DNA from: Flavobacteriales bacterium | GTDB lineage: Bacteria; Bacteroidota; Bacteroidia; Flavobacteriales_D; CAJJDF01 | Assembly (NCBI GenBank): GCA_020630395.1 | Contig: JAHDBM010000015.1 | Coordinates: 10,124 to 60,188, forward strand | Reading direction: 5' to 3' | DNA length: 50,065 nucleotides | Part shown: positions 34,625-41,148 of the stretch, in pieces | Layout of the letters: each line of letters starts with the position of its first letter | How positions within the stretch are numbered: position 1 is the first letter of the stretch | Translations under genes and position numbers: made by a program | Notes under the pieces: model-generated | The model's database searches: none | The model's input: only the letters and a program-made list of their open reading frames with translations | What the model was told of the DNA's origin: nothing

Positions 34625-35166
34625 TATGTAAAATATTTAGGAGGAACTTCATTGGTTAACCATACTCCGTTTGCTGAACAATGAAAATCGAATCCATCTT
34701 GATGCATCTTTCCAGATTGAATGGTTAAAATAACAGGCTTTCCTCTTCTCTTCGCTACTTTAATAGCAGTTTCTTTGTCTTTACTTAAATGTACGTGCTG
34801 TCTATTCATTTTTTGCAATCCACTTTCTTGAATAGCTTCCATAAATTTACCAACTGTACCATGATAAAGGAATTGAGGTGGTTCTACTACTTCAAAATCC
34901 ATTTCGATAAAAGCTAATGAATGTCCTTGATTTGCTCTTAATTTTGTGCCGTCTTCATTAAATGAAAAACGTTTTTTATCGTTTGTTGCAACTACTTCCT
35001 CTAATTCTTCTTTATTAAATCTAACATGTTTAGCTGCACATTTTTCTATAAGGTCATTTACCTCTACCCAGCCATTAACATCCATATCAATGCCAATTTT
35101 ACCAGGATTATGTCTAAGTACTAAACTTAAAAACTTGCTTATTCTTTTTATATCTATTTCTCTCAT
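34624..35166 (-). CDS. kptA: RNA 2'-phosphotransferase (KptA/Tpt1)
   Basis: Transfers an internal RNA 2'-phosphate to NAD, releasing nicotinamide and ADP-ribose 1'',2''-cyclic phosphate. Length 180 residues is typical. The N-terminal lobe has ISKFLSLVLRHNPGKIGI (Arg18-His19), and further family residues appear in LRANQGHS (Arg77), FLYHGT (His102), HVHLSKD and the ADP-ribosyltransferase-fold segment VAKRRGKPVILTI (Arg140/141). These cover the Arg-His-Arg-Arg set of Tpt1. Both ends overlap neighbours as TAATG. Bacteria lack a known tRNA-splicing need for KptA. Its place beside NAD synthesis genes suggests NAD-consuming repair or capping of RNA ends. Confidence 0.93.
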   Translation of the reverse strand: MREIDIKRISKFLSLVLRHNPGKIGIDMDVNGWVEVNDLIEKCAAKHVRFNKEELEEVVATNDKKRFSFNEDGTKLRANQGHSLAFIEMDFEVVEPPQFLYHGTVGKFMEAIQESGLQKMNRQHVHLSKDKETAIKVAKRRGKPVILTIQSGKMHQDGFDFHCSANGVWLTNEVPPKYFT

Positions 35167-35653
35167 TATATTTTTTTACTAATCATGCTTATTAAATATT
35201 CAGTAGCATGATTTAAATTATTAAATAATGGTATGTCAAATCTTTCACATACCACTTCTACGTTTCCTTTTCTCCAAAATCCATCAGGGCAACATACCAA
35301 CATTTTTTTGGTATTTGCATAAAGTCCAAGTTCTAATAAAGAGATTGGTGATTTCGTGTTTGGAGAAAAGTACATGAAAATTATATCTGCAGCATCAAGT
35401 GCATCCAACTCAACTCCCAATCAACCTGCTCTTTAAATAAAAGATTCTTAATTGATTGCTCCCAACTTGCATCCCAAGAAGTTCTTCTAGGGTTAAAAAC
35501 TACTATTGGTTTTTCAATCTTACTAAGCCTATTGGTTACATTTTCTTGCCAATCTTCTGCGGTTCCATTTTCAATTGAGCCTGCCAAAAATATTCGATTA
35601 AAAGAGGTTAAGTCTTCTTTTCTAAAATCATATGGTGGTTTAAAGATCTTCAT
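35166..35653 (-). pseudogene. Nucleoside 2-deoxyribosyltransferase-like gene broken by a 5-base duplication
   Basis: The N-terminal frame reads FRKEDLTSFNRIFLAGSIEN, VVFNPRRTSWDASW and EQVDWEL, then shifts at a tandem repeat (CAACT-CAACT at 35406-35415 on the plus strand) and stops at 35381. The other frame resumes exactly at DALDAADIIFMYFSPNTKSP and ISLLELGLYA, with the family's catalytic Glu in LLELG, ending at 35166. Removing one 5-base copy gives 160 continuous residues that fit the Nuc_deoxyri_tr2 type domain. Such enzymes cleave N-glycosidic bonds of nucleosides or nucleotides. Both ends overlap neighbours (TAATG). The gene looks recently inactivated. Confidence 0.85.
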
Positions 35654-36501
35654 TAGCTCAATAAATCTTGATTAAGGTTAATTTGATGAACTCCTTCAAT
35701 ATTCTCAATCGTTTTAAAAGAATTTGTTGTGTAGATCTGTTTAAAGTGTTTCAATAAATCATTTACTCCTCTTTTAAATATTCCATGACTAACGGCAATG
35801 TATAAATCACCTGCTTCTTTTTGTTTTAGCATCTCAGCAAGCCCCATAAATGTTCCTCCTCCATCACAAATATCATCTACAATTAAACATGGTCTATTAT
35901 TTAAAGTATCTGTATATACTCTAAAATCTTTTAGTTTACCTGTTTTAACATCTCTCGACTTAGAACATTCTACTACTTCATAATTTTGTAAATAAGCTGC
36001 CACTTTATAAATCTTTTTCAGTGCTCCTCCATCAGGAGAAATTAAGATTAAATCTTTAGGTAAATAACTTACTACCTCTGCAATGAATTTATGATTTGTT
36101 ACCGATCTATTGTTATTTAACAAAGCGGATGTAACCTCAGAATGAGGATCAAAAATGATAACTTCATCTAATTTCAAAGTGTTTAGTATATCAGCATATA
36201 CCTTAACAGATAATGGTTCTCCAGGTATCATTAACCTATCCTGACGAGCAGCTGGAAAATAAGGAATACAAGCTTTTATTGTTTTTACTCCCATTCTTCT
36301 AACTGCATCTACCGTAATCATAAATAAGCCTAAATCATTGAACGAAGTTAACCTATGTGTTATCATAACTTCATCATTATCAATTAATTGACTCTTTATT
36401 TTAATATGTGGCTCACCTCCAGAAAAAAGAAATGATTCAAACTCAACTTTCTCTTCTTTACCAAAAGGATTAAAGTTTATATCTAGGTTAAGTGTTTTCA
36501 T
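35653..36501 (-). CDS. prs: Ribose-phosphate pyrophosphokinase (short, NAMPT-associated type)
   Basis: Makes PRPP from ribose 5-phosphate and ATP. At 282 residues it is shorter than the roughly 310-residue housekeeping enzyme and looks like the form often encoded beside NAMPT in phages and bacteria. Visible motifs are YFPAARQDRL (83-90), the flexible-loop base IIFDPHSEV (His120), SPDGGALKK (155-163) and the PRPP-binding loop CLIVDDICDGGGTFMG (205-220), with GGG where most have TGG. It probably supplies NAMPT encoded downstream. It has its own promoter, with an operator-like palindrome directly before its start codon. Its stop overlaps the next gene (TAATG). Confidence 0.92.
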   Translation of the reverse strand: MKTLNLDINFNPFGKEEKVEFESFLFSGGEPHIKIKSQLIDNDEVMITHRLTSFNDLGLFMITVDAVRRMGVKTIKACIPYFPAARQDRLMIPGEPLSVKVYADILNTLKLDEVIIFDPHSEVTSALLNNNRSVTNHKFIAEVVSYLPKDLILISPDGGALKKIYKVAAYLQNYEVVECSKSRDVKTGKLKDFRVYTDTLNNRPCLIVDDICDGGGTFMGLAEMLKQKEAGDLYIAVSHGIFKRGVNDLLKHFKQIYTTNSFKTIENIEGVHQINLNQDLLS

Positions 36502-36522
36502 TTTGTGTTATTTATACACAAA
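36502..36522. promoter_or_regulatory. Operator-like 7-7-7 palindrome at the prs start
   Basis: TTTGTGT-TATTTAT-ACACAAA has perfect 7-base arms and a 7-base spacer. It abuts the prs ATG and covers the last bases of the -7 element, so a bound protein would block transcription. A close relative lies at the start of the regulator gene (37266-37286). Confidence 0.6.
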
Positions 36523-36549
36523 TATAAATTACAATTTATTATAAAGCAA
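36519..36549 (-). promoter_or_regulatory. Strong promoter of the prs-to-NAMPT genes
   Basis: On the minus strand TTG (36549-36547), 20-base spacer and TATATTTG (36526-36519): an exact match to TTG-N20-TAnnTTTG. The predicted start point leaves a leader of only about 10-13 bases. Confidence 0.75.
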
Positions 36550-36571
36550 TTTTATTTGCGTAATTTTTACA

Positions 36572-37255
36572 TTAATTAATTTCAAATTGTATTCCTGCTT
36601 CTTCTAACTCCTTATATTTCTTCTTGTTAAACCTAAAAAGTTTGGCTGGTCTCCCACTTCCAATACTTAGTTTTTCTCCTGTTTCTTCTAAAAAACCAAA
36701 GCTTAAAATCTTTTTTCTAAAATTTCTTCTGTCAATATTCTTTTGCAAAATAGTTTGGTATAAGGTTTCTAAATCAGAAAAAGGAAAAGATTTATTTAAT
36801 AGATCAAAACCGATAGGTTGATACTGTAATTTTGATTGAAGTCTTGATAAAGCGACAGTCAATATATCGTTATGATCGTAAGCAAGCTTAGGAAGATTAT
36901 CTATCCCGAACCACTTAGCATCCTTAGCATCCGTATCTGCTTTTAAAACTGAATGCTTAGGATTTACCAATCCAAAATACGCAACACTTACAACACGCAT
37001 TCTTGGATCTCTATCAAGATCACCAAATGTATAGAGTTGTTCTAAATAATTAGTTTTTACTCCTGTCTCCTCTTTTAGTTCTCTTTTTACTGCTTTAATA
37101 AGTGTTTCATTATCCTTAACAAATCCACCAGGTAAAGCCCAAAAATCCTTAAACTTCCCATATTTAGGACTTATAAGTAAAACCTTTAATCCTTCTTTAT
37201 CATAACCAAATACAATGGCATCTACAGCTATCTTGATATTTTGTTTTATTTCCAT
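36572..37255 (-). CDS. nrtR: Nudix-domain transcriptional regulator (NrtR-like)
   Basis: NrtR proteins join an ADP-ribose-binding Nudix domain to a winged helix and control NAD-salvage genes. Starting at Met 37255 (an ATG at 37285 would add 10 residues of poor fit), residues 6-40 IKIAVDAIVFGYDKEGLKVLLISP open the Nudix fold. A complete Nudix box G44-x5-E50-x7-R58-E-L-x-E-E-x-G-V66 follows, so hydrolysis is possible, unlike many pure regulators. The C-terminal winged helix is LYQTILQKNIDRRNFRKKIL...GRPAKLFRFNKKKY. Its neighbours (prs, NAMPT, ADP-ribosylglycohydrolase) fit an ADP-ribose or NAD sensor. The gene is divergent from rluB. Confidence 0.88.
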   Translation of the reverse strand: MEIKQNIKIAVDAIVFGYDKEGLKVLLISPKYGKFKDFWALPGGFVKDNETLIKAVKRELKEETGVKTNYLEQLYTFGDLDRDPRMRVVSVAYFGLVNPKHSVLKADTDAKDAKWFGIDNLPKLAYDHNDILTVALSRLQSKLQYQPIGFDLLNKSFPFSDLETLYQTILQKNIDRRNFRKKILSFGFLEETGEKLSIGSGRPAKLFRFNKKKYKELEEAGIQFEIN

Positions 37256-37265
37256 AATAACATGT

Positions 37266-37286
37266 TTCGCGTTTAATATACGCAAA
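37266..37286. promoter_or_regulatory. Second operator-like 7-7-7 palindrome, before nrtR
   Basis: TTCGCGT-TTAATAT-ACGCAAA has 7-base arms with one mismatch and the same 7-base spacer as the site at 36502. It ends 11 bases before the preferred nrtR start, as expected for autoregulation. Confidence 0.5.
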
Positions 37287-37346
37287 TTATTATGTTCTAA
37301 AATAGAATAGCTAAGAGATTAAGTCAATAATACCAACAATCTTCAC

Positions 37347-37354
37347 TACCTTTG
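37347..37354 (+). promoter_or_regulatory. -7 element of the rluB-like gene
   Basis: TACCTTTG matches TAnnTTTG, 20 bases before the start codon. No TTG at the -33 position. AGGAGG at 37367-37372 is an unusually strong Shine-Dalgarno for this phylum, but only 2 bases from the ATG. Confidence 0.5.
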
Positions 37355-37374
37355 TCCTTTATAAATAGGAGGTA

Positions 37375-38256
37375 ATGAGCAGAAACGATAAAAACAGAAA
37401 AGGATTAAATAAGTTTGATAAAAAGAAATCTACCGATTCTTATAAGGGTAAGAAGAAATTTGATGGAAAAAAACCATTTGATACAAAAAAGAAAAATACA
37501 TCAAGAAAAAATGCTAAACCTGTTGCTGCTAAACGATCAATTGATGGTAAAATAAGGCTAAATAGGTTTTTAGCTCAAGCTGGAATATGTTCAAGAAGAG
37601 AAGCTGATGTACTTATTGAAACAGGTATAATTGAAGTTAATGGTAAAGTAACCACAGAACTTGGTACTAAAGTTGATCCGTATAAAGATGAAGTAAAACA
37701 CAATGGATCTAGAATAAAAGTAGAAGGGTTGAGGTATGTTGTACTAAACAAACCTAAAGATTTTATTACAACAGCAAAAGATCCAAAAGATAGAAAAACG
37801 GTAATGCACTTAGTTAGTAATGCATGTGTAGAACGAATTTATCCTGTAGGGCGATTAGATAGAAACACATTGGGTGTATTATTATTTACGAATGATGGTA
37901 ATCTTGCTGAAAAATTAACTCATCCAAGAAATGGAATTTCTAAAACGTATGTAATTGAGGTAGATAAGTCTATTTCTTATGATCATATTCAGCAATTAAG
38001 AGATGGTGTTGAACTAGAAGATGGAACTATTCAAGTAGATAAAATTTCATACGTAGATAAATCAAACAAACAAGCAGCTATTTTAACAATTCATTCTGGT
38101 AGAAATAGAATTGTAAGAAGAATGTTTGAGCATTTCGACTATAAAGTAAATAAACTAGACCGAATGGATTTTGCTGGCATTAGTAAAAAAGGACTAAAAA
38201 GAGGGCAATGGAGACATTTAGAGGAAAAAGAGATTGCTTTTTTAAAAATGATGTAG
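37375..38256 (+). CDS. Pseudouridine synthase, RluB/RluE/RluF type
   Basis: Makes pseudouridine in 23S rRNA (RluB group) or a related RNA. It has a Lys-rich disordered N-terminus (1-55: KNRKGLNKFDKKKS and similar) common in Bacteroidota copies. An S4 RNA-binding domain follows (about 61-108, IRLNRFLAQAGICSRREADVLIETG), then the RsuA-type catalytic domain. That domain has YVVLNKPKDFITT, the catalytic Asp in YPVGRLDRNTLGVLLFTNDG, and GRNRIVRRMFEHF. Length 293 residues is normal with the extension. It is divergent from the Nudix regulator gene. Confidence 0.92.
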   Translation: MSRNDKNRKGLNKFDKKKSTDSYKGKKKFDGKKPFDTKKKNTSRKNAKPVAAKRSIDGKIRLNRFLAQAGICSRREADVLIETGIIEVNGKVTTELGTKVDPYKDEVKHNGSRIKVEGLRYVVLNKPKDFITTAKDPKDRKTVMHLVSNACVERIYPVGRLDRNTLGVLLFTNDGNLAEKLTHPRNGISKTYVIEVDKSISYDHIQQLRDGVELEDGTIQVDKISYVDKSNKQAAILTIHSGRNRIVRRMFEHFDYKVNKLDRMDFAGISKKGLKRGQWRHLEEKEIAFLKMM

Positions 38257-38261
38257 ATTTC

Positions 38262-38292
38262 TTGAAGGAATAAAGGGAAAAAAATATCTTTG
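38262..38292 (+). promoter_or_regulatory. Promoter of the TerB-like gene
   Basis: TTG (38262-38264), 20-base spacer and TATCTTTG (38285-38292), an exact match to the Bacteroidota consensus. The start codon is 22 bases downstream. It starts 6 bases past the rluB-like stop codon. Confidence 0.8.
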
Positions 38293-38314
38293 CAATAATA
38301 AAATTAAACACAAC

Positions 38315-38731
38315 ATGTCAATAGCAGATGTATACGAAAGTGGTGAGCAAAAACAAAATAAGGCTCATTTAGAAAATTTAATATCAGTAGCATTGGCTGA
38401 TGGTAACCTTGATGATTCAGAAAAAGCTCTTTTAGAAAAATTTGCTGGTAGGTTAAGTATTAGTTCTACTACTTTTAATGAAATGCTTAAAGGGGTTGAT
38501 AAATACGCTATTAACCCTCCTACAGATAAAGAAGATCGTTACAAAAGATTATATAATTTAGTAAGTATTAGTTTAGCTGATGATGTATTGGATGACAAAG
38601 AAGCAAAATTATTATCCAAATATGCTGTTGGCTTAGGTTACAGAGAAGATCAAGCAAATGAACTTATCAATAAAACACTAAAATTTGTAACCGATAAAGT
38701 TGATTTTGAAACAGCTTATGAACAAATTTAA
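38315..38731 (+). CDS. TerB-like protein
   Basis: A 138-residue all-helical cytoplasmic protein with the two repeated TerB motifs: ENLISVALADGNLDDSEKALLEKFA and YNLVSISLADDVLDDKEAKLLSKYA. The D-G-N-L-D-x-x-E pattern resembles the acidic metal-binding turns of the tellurite-resistance TerB / DjlA N-terminal superfamily. The natural role is unclear; members are linked to envelope stress and metal sensing. It is monocistronic, with a clear promoter and a terminator. Confidence 0.85.
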   Translation: MSIADVYESGEQKQNKAHLENLISVALADGNLDDSEKALLEKFAGRLSISSTTFNEMLKGVDKYAINPPTDKEDRYKRLYNLVSISLADDVLDDKEAKLLSKYAVGLGYREDQANELINKTLKFVTDKVDFETAYEQI

Positions 38732-38752
38732 AACAAAAAACTCTATTAATAC

Positions 38753-38779
38753 AAAGCTCCTCTAATAGGAGCTTTTTTT
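38753..38779 (+). terminator. Terminator after the TerB-like gene
   Basis: AAAGCTCCT pairs with AGGAGCTTT around CTAAT, followed by TTTT. It is nearly identical to the terminator at 41070-41096. Confidence 0.88.
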
Positions 38780-38786
38780 GTTTAAT

Positions 38787-39779
38787 ATGAAAATCATAGA
38801 AAAAATTGACAATTCGGCATTAAGCATTACCAGAAAAAAATACGGTAAAGGATTTCAGTATTTTGATGATTCGGGTAAAAAAATTACGCATAAAAATACA
38901 CTTAAAAGATTTAAAAAATTAGTAATTCCGCCTATGTGGACTGATGTTCATATTTGTAAATTTTCTGACGGTCATGTTCAAGCTTTTGGAAGAGATCTAA
39001 AAGGTCGCAAACAATATATTTATCATTCTGTATGGGAAAAAAAGCAACAAGAGAAAAAATTTGAAAAGATGATTGATTTTTCTCAAGCTTTACCTAATAT
39101 GAGAAAAGTATGTATTGAAGGATTAAAGCATAAAAAATGGGATAGAACTAAATTATTATCATTAATTATTTTAATTCTAGATGAATATGGTTTTAGAATA
39201 GGTAACAAGCAATATGTAAAGAAAAATCAAACATTTGGACTTACAACTTTAAGAAGAAAACATTTAACGATAGAAGATGATGAACTCATCTTTAATTTTA
39301 AGGGTAAAAGCAATCAAGAACGAGAAGTTCATATAGACGATCCATAGTTAATACCTTTTATACTAAAAAGTGCCGAACTTCCAGGTTATGAAATATTTAG
39401 ATACAAAGACAAATCAGGAAAGTTTAATGATATTGATAGTTCTGATGTAAATGAATTTATTCATAGTTATATGGGTAATAATTTTTCAAGTAAAGATTTT
39501 AGAACATGGGTCGCTACTCGCTTAGCTATAGAATTTTACCCAGAAGCACTAACTCTATATCAAAATAAGTCTAAACGTAAATTCAGCAACATTGTCATAA
39601 AAATGGTTGCTGAAGAACTAGGCAATACACCTACAGTATGTAAAAATTATTATGTACACCCAACTGTATTTAGATCTATTGATAAACAAACTGTTCCAAA
39701 TCCAAATCCTTTTTCAGAGCCTAAAAATGAAGTGAACTTATCGGCCTCAGAGCAATTAATAGCAAAGCTAATTTCATAA
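38787..39779 (+). pseudogene. DNA topoisomerase IB gene interrupted by an in-frame TAG
   Basis: Poxvirus-type topoisomerase IB nicks one DNA strand through a tyrosine to relax supercoils. From ATG 38787 the frame reads KKLVIPPMWTDVHIC, AFGRDLKGRKQYIYH and RIGNKQYVKKNQTFGLTTLR up to VHIDDP, then TAG (39345-39347). The same frame continues LIPFILKSAELPGYEIF, FSSKDFRTWVATRLA and VCKNYYVHP with the catalytic Tyr (about residue 289). Total 330 residues, near the family norm. The catalytic Tyr lies beyond the stop, so a truncated product would be inactive. No frameshift is required, so one base change to a sense codon would restore it. Confidence 0.88.
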
Positions 39780-39909
39780 AAACGAAGATTTTTTCCTTAA
39801 AATAAGTGTAAAAAATGCACGTTTATATTTTTACAGTAAATTTAATTAACTGATTATTAATTTCTTGTTTTTTGGCTTGGTTTTTTCATTACATGATTAT
39901 AAAAAAATT

Positions 39910-41043
39910 ATGAGACTATTATCAACAGAATATATTAAAAATTTAAAATCAAGAGAAAGAGATTATAACATTTCAATTTTTATACCAACATTTAAAGCTA
40001 ACAAAGATGAATTAAATAGAATTGGATTCAAAAATGCTATTAAAGAGGTTAAAGAAAAATTAATGTCAGATGATTTAGATGATTATAGAATAGATTCTAT
40101 TATAAAAACGATTTCTAAAATAGAAGATGAACAAGACTTTTGGAGTTATCAAGCCGAGGGGTTAGCTATATATGCAAATGAACATATTATGGAGTTTGCT
40201 AGATTAACTATACATTTTAAGCAATTTATTTATGTAGGTAATGAGTTTTATTTTAAACCAGTATTACCTTTATTGGAAGAAGATAATAACGCTTATTTAA
40301 TGGCTGTTAGTCCCAATAAAATAAGGTTATTTTCCGTTTCTAAATATGAAATCATAGAACATGATATCTCAAGTGAATTTCCAAAAGATATAGATGAGAG
40401 TCATTGGTTTATGGATCGTGAAAAAACTCTTCAAGGACATAATGCAGGTCGAACCATTTTTCATGGACAAGGGGGTGGTAAAGATTCAAAAGAAGAAGAT
40501 GTTAAACGATTCTTCAGAGATGTATATACAGGTTTAGAAGATTTATTTAGAAATGAAAAAACTCAATTAATACTTGCTGGTACAGATGAAACTGTAAATT
40601 TATTTAAAGAATCTTTTCATTACAACTTTACATGCGAAGAACATATACCAGGTAATCATGATGATACTAAAAGTGAAGAATTATATAAATCTGCAATGAG
40701 TATTTTAAACGAAAAAAGAAAACTCAAGCTCAGAAGCGAAATTTTAAATATTAAAGATCTAAAGCACACAAAAAAAGTAGAGAGGTCAATAAAAAACATT
40801 GTTAAATCTAGCATTAATGGTAAAGTAGATAAATTATACATTAAACAAAACGAAACTAAATGGGGTTATTTGAATACTGATGATATGAGTATTAAGCTCG
40901 AGAAAAGTAAAACTAATGGCCAGTTAGATTTATTAAACACAGCTGCTATTGAAACATTAATGAATGGTGGTGAAGTAAGTATAATTCAAGATGAATTAAA
41001 AAATGAAATTGATTCTAGTGCCATAGCTTTACTGAGATTTTAA
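39910..41043 (+). CDS. baeRF3-type protein (release-factor-like fold)
   Basis: A 377-residue cytoplasmic protein of the bacterial family related to archaeo-eukaryotic release factor 1. I start it at the ATG 39910, since the upstream 15 codons from a TTG look non-genic. Landmarks are YNISIFIPTFKANKDELNRIGFKNAIKEVK, FWSYQAEGLAIYANEH, LPLLEEDNNAYLMAVSPNKIRLF, the FHGQGGGKDSKEEDVKRFF linker, and TQLILAGTDETVNLFKESFHY with HIPGNHDD. The GQGGGKD segment stands where eRF1 has its GGQ loop, though it is not GGQ. Such proteins are proposed to act on ribosomes under stress. A strong terminator follows. Confidence 0.75.
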   Translation: MRLLSTEYIKNLKSRERDYNISIFIPTFKANKDELNRIGFKNAIKEVKEKLMSDDLDDYRIDSIIKTISKIEDEQDFWSYQAEGLAIYANEHIMEFARLTIHFKQFIYVGNEFYFKPVLPLLEEDNNAYLMAVSPNKIRLFSVSKYEIIEHDISSEFPKDIDESHWFMDREKTLQGHNAGRTIFHGQGGGKDSKEEDVKRFFRDVYTGLEDLFRNEKTQLILAGTDETVNLFKESFHYNFTCEEHIPGNHDDTKSEELYKSAMSILNEKRKLKLRSEILNIKDLKHTKKVERSIKNIVKSSINGKVDKLYIKQNETKWGYLNTDDMSIKLEKSKTNGQLDLLNTAAIETLMNGGEVSIIQDELKNEIDSSAIALLRF

Positions 41044-41069
41044 CCCCCTCAATAATGAACATTATTAAT

Positions 41070-41096
41070 TAAGCTCCTTTAGTAGGAGCTTTTTTT
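41070..41096 (+). terminator. Terminator after the baeRF-type gene
   Basis: AAGCTCCT pairs with AGGAGCTT around TTAGT, followed by six T. The stem sequence is almost the same as at 38753, suggesting a shared or duplicated terminator. Confidence 0.88.
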
Positions 41097-41148
41097 GTGC
41101 ATTGAATTTCAATTTATACCTTGTAGGATGCTTAAAAATAACTAATTC

